This document shows, one piece after another, positions 32,160 to 40,709 of a stretch of DNA of 45,259 nt (position 1 is its first letter; every line of letters begins with the position of its first letter). Location: positions 1 through 45,259 of the forward strand of contig JBGSPX010000061.1 in assembly GCA_041738345.1 (NCBI GenBank). The letters run 5' to 3'. Made by a program: the position numbers and the translations under genes. This stretch comes from Proteocatella sp041738345. GTDB lineage: Bacteria; Bacillota; Clostridia; Peptostreptococcales; Filifactoraceae. The notes below the pieces were generated by a model. The model made no database searches, was not told the origin of the DNA, and was given only the letters and a program-made list of their open reading frames with translations.

Positions 32160-33236
32160 TTAGTCCAAATAACCTAATTTTTTTACAAGCTCTGCGCTAA
32201 GAAGTGCACCTCCTGCGGCACCTCTTAATGTGTTATGTGACAAGCATACAAATTTGTAGTCAAATATATTATCTTCTCTAAGTCTTCCGATTGTAACTGC
32301 CATTCCTTTTTCTAAATCTCTATCTAGTACCGGTTGTGGTCTATTTTCTTCTTCCATATAGTTAAGGAACTTTTTAGGCGCTAATGGTAGTTCTAAGTCT
32401 GCAATTTGAGATTTATAATTTTCCCATCTATCTAAAATCTGCGCTTTTGTTGGCTTTTTGTTAAATTTAACTGCCACCGTAGCCATATGACCATCTAGGA
32501 CTGACACTCTTATGCACTGTGCGCTTATTACTGGTTTTTCAGCGTTTACAATTTCGCCATTTTCTATAGTTGCCCAAATTTTAAGCGGTTCTTTTTCACT
32601 TTTTTCTTCTTCTCCACCGATATATGGGATTACATTGCCTATCATCTCTGGCCACTGTGCAAAAGTCTTTCCACTTCCTGAAATAGCTTGGTAAGTGCTT
32701 ACAATTACTTTCTCTGGTTCAAATTCTTTTAGTGCATCTAGTGCTGGGACATAGCTTTGAATTGAACAATTTGGTTTTGCTATTATAAAGCCTTTTTTAG
32801 TTCCTAGGCGTTTTTTCTGAAATTCTATAATTTCAAGCTGAGGCTTATTTATTTCTGGAATAAGCACTGGTACATCTTTTGTCCATCTGTTTGCGGAGTT
32901 ATTTGAAACTACAATTATTTCTTTCTTTGCATATGCTTCTTCTATTTTTATAATACTTTCGTTATCCAAATCAAGCGCACAAAGTACTAACTCCACATCT
33001 TGTGAAACCTTATCTACATTGCTCACATCGTCTACCACTATATTTTTTACATATTCTGGAACATCTGCTTCAAGCTTCCATTTACCTTCTACGGCTTCTT
33101 GATATGTCTTTCCTGCTGAATTTGGACTCGCCGCTAGTGCCTTTACCTCAAAATATGGATGATTTTCTAGTAATGTAATAAATCTTTGGCCTACCATACC
33201 TGTAGCCCCTAGTACTGCTATGTTTGTCTTTTTCAT
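32160..33236 (-). CDS. asd: Aspartate-semialdehyde dehydrogenase
   Basis: A 358-residue enzyme that reduces aspartyl phosphate to aspartate semialdehyde with NADPH. GATGMVGQRF is the nucleotide-binding loop, the active cysteine is in AKPNCSIQS and the catalytic histidine in DGHMATV. The length and NC-S-IQ context match the archaeal/fungal-like subgroup rather than the E. coli type. I chose the second ATG (33236) because AAGGGG is eight bases upstream; the ATG at 33242 overlaps it. It is the last gene of the SAM-riboswitch operon and 20 bases after hom. A terminator follows. Confidence 0.95.
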   Translation of the reverse strand: MKKTNIAVLGATGMVGQRFITLLENHPYFEVKALAASPNSAGKTYQEAVEGKWKLEADVPEYVKNIVVDDVSNVDKVSQDVELVLCALDLDNESIIKIEEAYAKKEIIVVSNNSANRWTKDVPVLIPEINKPQLEIIEFQKKRLGTKKGFIIAKPNCSIQSYVPALDALKEFEPEKVIVSTYQAISGSGKTFAQWPEMIGNVIPYIGGEEEKSEKEPLKIWATIENGEIVNAEKPVISAQCIRVSVLDGHMATVAVKFNKKPTKAQILDRWENYKSQIADLELPLAPKKFLNYMEEENRPQPVLDRDLEKGMAVTIGRLREDNIFDYKFVCLSHNTLRGAAGGALLSAELVKKLGYLD

Positions 33237-33256
33237 TTTCATTTCCCCTTCTTATG

Positions 33257-34234
33257 TTATATGTTTTCTGCTATTGCAAATATATCACTTACTACTGCAC
33301 TTGCCGTAGGTCTTGACCCTGCGCCTGCCCCTTGAAGCATTATTTCTCCTGCATTGTCACAGCTTATATAAACAGCATTCATCGCTCCATCTACATTTGC
33401 AAGCGGATGAGTGTTTTTTATTTCCTGAGGTGACACTGTGATGCTTATTTCTTCGCCACACTTCTCTGCCTGCGCTAAGAATTTTATTTTGCAGCCTTTA
33501 GCTTCTGCATTTTCTATATCAGCTTTTGTTACGCTTGTTATCCCACTTCGCTCTATTTTATCAAGCGCTAGCGTTTTTCCAAAAGCTAACTTTGATAAAA
33601 TTGCAATCTTATACATAACGTCAAAACCTTCTACGTCCGAGGTTGGATCTGCTTCTGCAAACCCTAGCTCCTGTGCTTTTTTTAGTGCTTCTTCAAAACT
33701 TTGCTCTTCGTTAGTCATCTTGCTCAATATATAGTTTGTAGTTCCATTTATTATTCCTGATATTTTGCTTATGCTATTGCCGACGAGAGAGTCGTTTATA
33801 ACTCTTATAACCGGTATTGTTCCTGCCACACTCGCTTCATACATAAAACTTACGGAATTTGCTTTTGCAGCTTCTTCTAAGGCTCCGTTTGCTTTAGCTA
33901 TGGCAAGCTTATTTGCGCTTACCACATGTTTTTTGTACTTCATCGCTTCAAGCATATATTCGGTTGCAGGCGCTTCTCCACCTATAAGTTCTACTACGAT
34001 TTTTATTGTGTCATCTTCTAAAATTTCTTGATAGTTTTCAGTAAGCAGCGCTTTATCTACACCATAATCTTTAGTTTTATCCCTTACTAAAATCTTGCTT
34101 ATTTCTATTGATTTTTCAGTACCTGTTTTAGCAAGCAGTCTTTCGCTCAAAAGTGCCTGTTTTTCTTCAAGTATATTTTTTACACCACTTCCTACTGTGC
34201 CTAGTCCAAGTAAAGCTATCTTTATTTTGTTCAT
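33257..34234 (-). CDS. hom: Homoserine dehydrogenase without ACT domain
   Basis: A 325-residue enzyme that reduces aspartate semialdehyde to homoserine. The Rossmann loop is LGLGTVGSGV, and GIINGTTNYILSKM, EADPTSDVEGFDV with catalytic residues, and LQGAGAGSRPTASAVVSD at the C-terminus are all present. The protein ends there: the C-terminal ACT domain of the usual ~430-residue form is missing, so feedback by threonine should be absent. The ATG lies one base after the stop of the MetA-aspartokinase gene, with GAGGAG eight bases upstream, which indicates tight translational coupling. Confidence 0.95.
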   Translation of the reverse strand: MNKIKIALLGLGTVGSGVKNILEEKQALLSERLLAKTGTEKSIEISKILVRDKTKDYGVDKALLTENYQEILEDDTIKIVVELIGGEAPATEYMLEAMKYKKHVVSANKLAIAKANGALEEAAKANSVSFMYEASVAGTIPVIRVINDSLVGNSISKISGIINGTTNYILSKMTNEEQSFEEALKKAQELGFAEADPTSDVEGFDVMYKIAILSKLAFGKTLALDKIERSGITSVTKADIENAEAKGCKIKFLAQAEKCGEEISITVSPQEIKNTHPLANVDGAMNAVYISCDNAGEIMLQGAGAGSRPTASAVVSDIFAIAENI

Positions 34235-34235
34235 G

Positions 34236-36038
34236 TTATTCTTCTCCTCGTACTATTGTTCCTGTTTCTTCTGGTTTATTTGTATTTTTTATATTTATTG
34301 GTATAGCTGCATTTGCAACCGCTTTAATTGCATCTGGATGATAGACCTGTGCTCCATTTTTAGTTATTTGAAGTAACTGTTTATAGGTTAGATTTTTTAT
34401 AGTTTTAGCACTTTTCTCTTTTCTTGGATCTGCGGTCATAACGCCTGTAACATCTGTCCAATTTTCATAAAGATCTGCATTTATCCCCTTTGCTATTATA
34501 GAGCCCGTTATGTCTGACCCACCTCTTTCAAAGGTCTTTATTTCACCTCTACAGTTTGAACCATAGAATCCTGGAACTACGATTTTATCATCTTTGGAGA
34601 TTCGTTTTTTGATTTCATGATAGGTTTTCTGTTCATCTAAAAGTCCTTCTTGATCAAAAAATATTAAGTCTGCTGCATCTATGAAATCATATCCTAGATA
34701 ATCTGCCATTATTAGGGCATTTAGATATTCGCCTCGACTCACTATAAAGTCCTTTTCCTTAGAGTCATCTATCTGTTTACAAACCTGCTTTATCTCTCGC
34801 TTTGGTTTTCCAGATACCTCTAGGTCATCACAAATTTCTTCAAAACGCTCTTCTATTTGTGATATAAGTTGCTGCTTTTCTTTGGTAATAACAACTTCTC
34901 TTTTTTGAAGCTGTTTTATCTCTTCTCTTATCTGTTCTTTCGTCACCTTTAGTTTATATACATAATTTAGCATATCGGTAACTTTGACATCACCCTCATA
35001 TCTTTTCCCTGGTGCAGATACTACGATATGGTTTCTATCTGATTGAGAAAGAATTATATCTTTTACTTTATTGAACTGTTTTGCATCTGAAAGTGAACTT
35101 CCTCCAAATTTTGCCACTACTTTTTTGGTTATATCATCTATCTCATAAGGGGTTTCTTGATATACACAGTAGTTAAGCCAGTTGCTAAAAAGTAGATTTC
35201 CATGGGATTTCCATCTAACAATTATATCTTTACTTGGGTCATTGTGCCTGTAATAGTTTTTTGGCACTTCAGCTTCAGCATCTTGCGCTAAATCTCTCCT
35301 ATATTCTTTATCTAAGGTATCTTCATCATACTCACTGTGACCCGAAACGAATATAAGTCGATTATCCTTGGTAGCTGCGATATGAACGCCTGCTTCCTCT
35401 GATTTTGCTATAATGTCAAGGTCTTCTACTTCTTTTAAATCAGACTCTTCGCAGTAAGTGTATCTTGACTGAGGCGCATAAAAATATTTATCAAAGCCTC
35501 TAGTCAATACACTTTCTTTTATTACTTCATTTTCAAATATGCCTGAAAGTTTTTTTTCAAATTTACGTTTTTCTATTCCATAATAGTGATAAAGCGCTGC
35601 CTGAGATGCCCAACATATAAACATAGTTGAATATACATGTTCTCTTGCATAATCCATTATTTCTTTTAGTTCTTCCCAGTAACTAACTTCTGTATAGTCC
35701 ATTTTTTCAACAGGTGCTCCAGTTACTATCATCGCATCATATTTAGTATCTTTTATTTCGTCAAAGGTTTTATAGAATTTTTCTAAATGCTCCTTGCTTG
35801 TATTTTTACTCTGATGTGAAGTCGTTCTTATAAGGTCTACATTTACTTGGAGTGCTGTATTTGAAAGCATTCTTAGAAGTTGGGTTTCTGTCTCTATTTT
35901 TGTAGGCATAAGATTTATTATCGCTAATTTAAGTGGTCTTATATCTTGAGTTTGCGCTCTAGTTTCATTCATTACAAAGATGTTTTCACGGGTCAATATT
36001 TCTTTTGCCGGAAGATCATATGGTATTATTACTGGCAT
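34236..36038 (-). CDS. Homoserine O-acyltransferase (MetA) - aspartokinase fusion
   Basis: A 600-residue fusion of two enzymes of methionine synthesis. Residues 1 to ~302 are MetA/HTS: the nucleophile is C142 in FICWASQAALYH, the catalytic His and Glu are in SGHSEYD, and residue 111 is glutamate (TGAPVE), which in this family marks use of acetyl-CoA rather than succinyl-CoA. Residues ~306-600 are an aspartokinase catalytic domain: VVAKFGGSSL, VSAPGKR, VSRGEYLNA and FERGGSDITGS. The ACT domains that follow the catalytic domain in ordinary aspartokinases are absent. So steps 1 and 4 from aspartate are joined and neither half has an allosteric domain. It sits between metY and hom. Confidence 0.95.
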   Translation of the reverse strand: MPVIIPYDLPAKEILTRENIFVMNETRAQTQDIRPLKLAIINLMPTKIETETQLLRMLSNTALQVNVDLIRTTSHQSKNTSKEHLEKFYKTFDEIKDTKYDAMIVTGAPVEKMDYTEVSYWEELKEIMDYAREHVYSTMFICWASQAALYHYYGIEKRKFEKKLSGIFENEVIKESVLTRGFDKYFYAPQSRYTYCEESDLKEVEDLDIIAKSEEAGVHIAATKDNRLIFVSGHSEYDEDTLDKEYRRDLAQDAEAEVPKNYYRHNDPSKDIIVRWKSHGNLLFSNWLNYCVYQETPYEIDDITKKVVAKFGGSSLSDAKQFNKVKDIILSQSDRNHIVVSAPGKRYEGDVKVTDMLNYVYKLKVTKEQIREEIKQLQKREVVITKEKQQLISQIEERFEEICDDLEVSGKPKREIKQVCKQIDDSKEKDFIVSRGEYLNALIMADYLGYDFIDAADLIFFDQEGLLDEQKTYHEIKKRISKDDKIVVPGFYGSNCRGEIKTFERGGSDITGSIIAKGINADLYENWTDVTGVMTADPRKEKSAKTIKNLTYKQLLQITKNGAQVYHPDAIKAVANAAIPINIKNTNKPEETGTIVRGEE

Positions 36039-36057
36039 TGTGCTTCACCTCTTCTTC

Positions 36058-37332
36058 TTAAGCTCTAAGCGCCTTATCTAAGTCTTTGATTATATCTTCT
36101 ACATTTTCAATTCCTACAGATAATCTTATCATGTCTGGCTTTATCCCTGCTTTTATCTGCGCTTCTTCTGAAAGCTGTCTATGGGTCATGCTTGCAGGAT
36201 GAAGTACGTGAGTTCTTATATCTCCTACATGAACTACTAGACTTGCAAGTTCAAGTGAATTAATGAATTTTTTACCATTTTGTGCTCCGCCTTTTACTCC
36301 AAATGCAATTATTCCACTTGCTCCATTTGGAAGATATTTTTTAGCAAGTTCATAACTTTTGCTTGATTCTAGCAGTGGATAATTTATCCAAGCTACATTA
36401 GGATGATTTTCTAAGAATTTAGCAATTTCAAGTGCGTTTTCGCTATGTCTTTCCATTCTAAGTGCAAGGGTTTCTGCGCCTAAATTGGTTAGAAATGCAT
36501 TAAATGGACTCATCGTATTTCCCATATCTCTTAAAAATGCTACCCTAGCTTTTACTATATAGGCCGCTTCTTTAAACTTTGTGGTATAGCTTAGTCCATG
36601 ATAGCTTGGGTCTTCATCTGTAAGGTGAGGGAATTTCCCACTTTTTTCCCAATCAAATTTCCCGCTATCTACAATTACTCCTCCCACGCTAGTTGCATGT
36701 CCATCTAGGTATTTTGTAGTAGAATGTGTTACTATATCTGCTCCAAATTCAAATGGTCTGCAAAGATATGGGGTTGCAAATGTATTATCTACTACAAGTG
36801 GTATATTATTTTTGTGAGCTACTTCTGAAACCATCTCTATATCTAAAACATCTACGCCAGGATTTCCTATCGTTTCTGCAAAAATCAGCTTTGTATTTGA
36901 TTGTATGTTAGCTTCTATTTCTAAAGCATCTGCCTTGTAGTTTATAAAACTTACTTCTATTCCCATCTTTTTTAGAGTTGAAGTAAACAGTGTAAATGTT
37001 CCCCCATAAAGATTTGACATTGCAAGTACATGCTCCCCTGCATTACAAATTGTAAGGATTGCTATTAGATTTGCTGACTGACCTGAGGATGTTGCAAGCG
37101 CGCCTATTCCGCCTTCTAATGCGGTTATTTTATTTTCAAGTGCTGCCACTGTAGGATTACTTATTCTTGAATACATATGACCTTCTGCTTCTAAGTCAAA
37201 TAGTTTTCCTACTTCGTCTGCATCGTCATACTTGTAAGTTGTTGATTGAACTATCGGTAATATTCTAGCTTCTCCATTTTTAGGTTCATAGCCTGCTTGT
37301 ACACATAAAGTTTCTTGTGAATATTTTTTCAT
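36058..37332 (-). CDS. metY: O-acetylhomoserine sulfhydrylase
   Basis: A 424-residue PLP enzyme of the Cys/Met metabolism family that makes homocysteine from O-acetylhomoserine and sulfide. It shows YSRISNPTVAALE, SSGQSAN, AETIGNPG and the PLP lysine in HSTTKYLDGH, with the characteristic GHATSVGGVIVDSG after it; the insert of O-acylhomoserine sulfhydrylases is present (LTDEDPSYHGL). This matches the acetyl type predicted for the neighbouring MetA domain. It is the first gene of the operon, directly after the SAM riboswitch. AAAGAGGT precedes the ATG. Confidence 0.94.
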   Translation of the reverse strand: MKKYSQETLCVQAGYEPKNGEARILPIVQSTTYKYDDADEVGKLFDLEAEGHMYSRISNPTVAALENKITALEGGIGALATSSGQSANLIAILTICNAGEHVLAMSNLYGGTFTLFTSTLKKMGIEVSFINYKADALEIEANIQSNTKLIFAETIGNPGVDVLDIEMVSEVAHKNNIPLVVDNTFATPYLCRPFEFGADIVTHSTTKYLDGHATSVGGVIVDSGKFDWEKSGKFPHLTDEDPSYHGLSYTTKFKEAAYIVKARVAFLRDMGNTMSPFNAFLTNLGAETLALRMERHSENALEIAKFLENHPNVAWINYPLLESSKSYELAKKYLPNGASGIIAFGVKGGAQNGKKFINSLELASLVVHVGDIRTHVLHPASMTHRQLSEEAQIKAGIKPDMIRLSVGIENVEDIIKDLDKALRA

Positions 37333-37381
37333 AATTTAATACCTCTTTCTTAATTAATTTTTTAAATTTAGTTGTGGTATT

Positions 37382-37526
37382 AAAAAACCACACTCTAATA
37401 AGTGTGGCTATAGTTTCAATCTATAACTCAACACTTATCTTTCAGACATTAGTCTGCTGGAATTAGCACTAGCTTTCGCATTTGCCGGGTTTCATAGGGC
37501 CAGTCCCTCCACCACTCTTGATAAGT
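37382..37526 (-). promoter_or_regulatory. SAM-I (S-box) riboswitch with terminator
   Basis: On the minus strand the S-box core is complete: CTTATCAAGAG, GGTGGAGGGACTGGCCC, TGAAACCCGGCAA, GTGCTAATTCCAGCAGA and GAAAGATAAG; P1 is CTTATC with GATAAG (37434-37525). The terminator CCACACTTATTAGAGTGTGG plus six T lies at 37382-37407. ATAAGTGT next to P1 can pair with ACACTTAT of the terminator, giving the alternative antiterminator. SAM binding should switch off metY, metA-ask, hom and asd. Confidence 0.97.
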
Positions 37527-37575
37527 TGTACGCTTACAATATTCAGTTGTCTTTCAGTTCAATACTGTTTTTTAT

Positions 37576-37604
37576 ATAATACTACAGTTCTTTAAAATAT
37601 GCAA
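37576..37604 (-). promoter_or_regulatory. Promoter of the S-box operon
   Basis: Minus strand TTGCAT (37599-37604) and TATTAT (37576-37581), spacer 17 bases, about 45 bases before the riboswitch P1. Confidence 0.6.
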
Positions 37605-37640
37605 ACTTTTTTTTGAAATTTTTTAAATTATTTCTAAAAA

Positions 37641-39707
37641 TTATTTTATAGAAATAAGTTTCACTTTTGAAAAATCTTTACTGTATTCTCTATTAGTATT
37701 GAAATAAACGATTGCCCATCCATCTGAATCTGTAACTATAAAAGGATTTAAATATAATTTATAGTTTAATAAATTTGTTTCTAAAAATTTCTTTATATCA
37801 CTTTTACTGTCTAATATTATTTTTTCTTCTGATTTATCTTGTTTATCATCATAATTATATTGTTCTATATATTTTATTAAAGTAGCATCTATTTTTTCAG
37901 TGTATATATAGCTATACTTATTTACTATATCCAGCGTTTTTTTATACTCTCTGTATATAGGTACTTCTAACTGAATTATATCGGTTTCTCCTATATTTGG
38001 AATATTAGACTCTGCATTTTTGTCTTTAGTATCGAAAGTAATTACTCCAATTGGATCGTTTAAATTCAAATCACGTGCTTTTATGCTTAATAAATCTTCC
38101 TGAATCGCACTTAAGATAACACTATTTACTTTGCTATTTTTAATCTCCTTAGTGATTATATCTTCTTCACTTTCAGAAAATAAATCCATGTGTTCTATAC
38201 TAGATTTTATAATTTGTTCCTCGTTTAAGCTAAATATTGGATAGTATTTATATTTAAACTCTTGAGTATCAAATACATTTGCAAAAATAGGAAGCGCTTC
38301 TTCTTTTGTTGCATAGCTATATTTTCTTATCATTGTGCTTCCGTTTTTCATATTAAACTTTACTGCTATCTCAAAATATTGATTATTTGAATCCATATTT
38401 TTTTCATACTGAGTTGTCGGATTTTTAATAGAAATATCTGCTATTTTTAATATCGCTTCAATACTTTTTGAATTTGAAAGCTTTATTTTAGTTAGTGGAT
38501 TTTCATGCTTTATAAAATAACCATTTTCATAGTTATTTGAATAGTTTTGTACTGACATATCAAAATCTATAGGATTTATATATATTGATTCTATTTGATT
38601 AAGTTCAGGTATACGGTTATCATAATTCATTAAATCCATATCAAGTATTGTAAATACCGATGCAAAAATAACTACAAATATCCCTAGCTTCTTTTTGTTT
38701 GAAAGTATACTTCCCATATTAAAACTCAATATACTTTCAATAATACAGTAACTGACAATTCCGCTAAATATAAGCCCAAATATCAGCCAAAATTTTATTC
38801 GTCCTATATCATAGAATATTAATCCTCCTGCCATAGTACACATAGTTAATACAGAGTATCTTACTATTTCTTTTAATTTATTGTTTGCTATTGATTTTCC
38901 AGCATTTTCTGAAGGTCTTATAATAAAAAAATATATATTCGCTACTAATATTATAATAAGCGCCATTGTCTGAAAAAGTAACATAGATTTATCTATGCTT
39001 GAAAAATAACTTGTAATAGGAGATAGTGATAATATTATTTTTTGATTAAAAACTGCATCCGAATAGAAAGTTTTGAAAAAATAGCTTAGATACTCATTTA
39101 TAAGAATAAAAAACAGTTGTACATATTCTAAAATTACAAGGGTCATAAGCGCATGCGTCATTTTGGTTCCTGTAATTATTCCCGCAAAAATGCTTATGGA
39201 AAATATAAGATTAAAGAAAATAAAGTTAATACATATAGACCTTATTATTTCAATAAAATCAATTCCTACGCCAAAACCCATACTAAAAACTACAAATAAA
39301 GCTAATATTAGATTAAACCCATATGCCACTCCAAAGCTTATATTTCCTGCAATGAAGTTACTTAAAAACAATCTTCCACGACTTAAAGGAAGCGCATGAT
39401 AAAAATCTACCTGTTTCTTTGAATGAAGATATGAAAAGTAGGAACATCCCATTACTACTGCCGCTACAACTATAGTAAATTTCAAAAATCCATTTCCATC
39501 TCCAACTATTTTTATTATATAATCATAAGCATCTACTTTACTAGCATAACCAGACCCTATATCATCAGAATAGCGTTGAAAAGTAAGCGCTGCGTAAATT
39601 GGAAGCGTAAACAGACAACTTAAAAAGAATATACCTCCTGTCCACAAATTCTGAACAAGCCTTTCTTTTATTATCCTCCAACTAAAATACAATTGATTTG
39701 ATATCAT
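37641..39707 (-). CDS. ABC-2-type permease with DUF6449-like C-terminus
   Basis: A 688-residue membrane protein with about seven to nine helices in the N-terminal half and a large, mainly soluble C-terminal part after residue ~350. YLHSKKQVDFYHALPLSRGRLF is the conserved loop of permeases partnered with YtrB-like ATPases; the C-terminal part resembles DUF6449. I chose the ATG at 39707, which has GGAGG nine bases upstream; it overlaps the ATPase gene by 26 bases. This points to coupled synthesis of a two-component transporter, perhaps for cell-envelope stress or lipid-related substrates. No substrate can be read. Confidence 0.85.
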   Translation of the reverse strand: MISNQLYFSWRIIKERLVQNLWTGGIFFLSCLFTLPIYAALTFQRYSDDIGSGYASKVDAYDYIIKIVGDGNGFLKFTIVVAAVVMGCSYFSYLHSKKQVDFYHALPLSRGRLFLSNFIAGNISFGVAYGFNLILALFVVFSMGFGVGIDFIEIIRSICINFIFFNLIFSISIFAGIITGTKMTHALMTLVILEYVQLFFILINEYLSYFFKTFYSDAVFNQKIILSLSPITSYFSSIDKSMLLFQTMALIIILVANIYFFIIRPSENAGKSIANNKLKEIVRYSVLTMCTMAGGLIFYDIGRIKFWLIFGLIFSGIVSYCIIESILSFNMGSILSNKKKLGIFVVIFASVFTILDMDLMNYDNRIPELNQIESIYINPIDFDMSVQNYSNNYENGYFIKHENPLTKIKLSNSKSIEAILKIADISIKNPTTQYEKNMDSNNQYFEIAVKFNMKNGSTMIRKYSYATKEEALPIFANVFDTQEFKYKYYPIFSLNEEQIIKSSIEHMDLFSESEEDIITKEIKNSKVNSVILSAIQEDLLSIKARDLNLNDPIGVITFDTKDKNAESNIPNIGETDIIQLEVPIYREYKKTLDIVNKYSYIYTEKIDATLIKYIEQYNYDDKQDKSEEKIILDSKSDIKKFLETNLLNYKLYLNPFIVTDSDGWAIVYFNTNREYSKDFSKVKLISIK

Positions 39708-40587
39708 ATCCTGCAACCTCCGTTTCTGTTATAAATATTTCTTCAAGACTTAGAGGTAATACTTCATGAAAAAGTGGTTTCATATTTGAAATTTTATCTA
39801 ATATTTGTTTATGATTCCCCCTCACAACTAGAGTATAAAGTGAACCTCTTCTGTCCAACTTCATAACGTCCATTCCTGCTATTTTAAATTCTTCTAAGCT
39901 AATCTCTTTATTGAAAATACACTGAAGTTTCTGTAGCTCTAGTTTCATCTCTACTAAGTCTTTAGAAAGAAGTACTCCTCCTCTATGCAGTAATCCCACA
40001 TGGTCACATATATCTTCAAGTTCTCTTAAATTATGGGATGCTATTATAGGAGTAAGTCCTTTTTGTTTTATATCTTCAAGTAGAAGATTTTTAACTGATT
40101 GCCTTGCTACAGGATCCAGCCCATCAAAAGTTTCATCACAAAGTATATATTCTGTTCCACTACAAAGACCTAATATTACGGAAACTTGTTTTTTCATTCC
40201 TTTTGAAAAAGTATCTATCTTTCTTTTTTCATCTAAGTTGAATTCCTTCATTAATTTTTCAAATCTTTTTGTAGAAAAATTATTGTATACCGATTTATAA
40301 TAATTCATCATATCTCTTGGAGTAGAGTTTCTTATAAAATACTGCTCATCAGATATATAAAATATTTTTTTCTTTGCATTTACATTTTCAAAAACTAATT
40401 TACCTTCTAGATAAACATTACCTTCATCTGGCCTTATTATCCCACTTATTATTCTCATAAGTGTAGATTTACCTGCTCCATTTGAGCCTAAAAGTCCAAA
40501 TATAAAATTTTCTTTTATATTCAAAGTTATATTATTCAAGGCTTCAACATCTTCAAATTTTTTTGAAACCGCATTTATCTCTATCAA
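39682..40587 (-). CDS. ABC transporter ATP-binding protein
   Basis: A 301-residue ATPase with Walker A LGSNGAGKSTLMR, the ABC signature in the FSKGMKKQVSVILG segment, Walker B YILCDETFDGLDP and a switch histidine in ASHNLREL. The signature is altered from LSGGQ to FSKGM, common in ABC-2 ATPases. The start is a TTG at 40587, with GAGGAG eight bases upstream; an in-frame GTG at 40605 has no such site. The downstream gene is its permease. Systems of this YtrBC type are often controlled by a GntR repressor encoded beside them; none is present here, though an inverted repeat covers the promoter. Confidence 0.9.
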   Translation of the reverse strand: MIEINAVSKKFEDVEALNNITLNIKENFIFGLLGSNGAGKSTLMRIISGIIRPDEGNVYLEGKLVFENVNAKKKIFYISDEQYFIRNSTPRDMMNYYKSVYNNFSTKRFEKLMKEFNLDEKRKIDTFSKGMKKQVSVILGLCSGTEYILCDETFDGLDPVARQSVKNLLLEDIKQKGLTPIIASHNLRELEDICDHVGLLHRGGVLLSKDLVEMKLELQKLQCIFNKEISLEEFKIAGMDVMKLDRRGSLYTLVVRGNHKQILDKISNMKPLFHEVLPLSLEEIFITETEVAGYDIKSIVF

Positions 40588-40606
40588 AATTTTAGCTCCT
40601 CTCACT

Positions 40607-40638
40607 ATACATACAGAGTTATTATAACATATATGTAT
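40607..40638 (-). promoter_or_regulatory. Inverted repeat over the ABC promoter
   Basis: ATACATA (40607-40613) and TATGTAT (40632-40638) flank a minus-strand TGTTATAAT extended -10, with TTTAAA 17 bases upstream. A repressor bound here would block transcription. Confidence 0.45.
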
Positions 40639-40665
40639 GGAGTTTTAAATTCTTATCAAAAATAA

Positions 40666-40705
40666 AATAAGCATTTTTCGTATTAAAAAAAGAAAAATGC
40701 TTATT
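40666..40705 (-). terminator. Terminator of the oxidoreductase gene
   Basis: AATAAGCATTTTT and AAAAATGCTTATT are perfectly paired, a few bases beyond the stop. The T-run lies in the arm. Confidence 0.75.
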
Positions 40706-40709
40706 AGTA

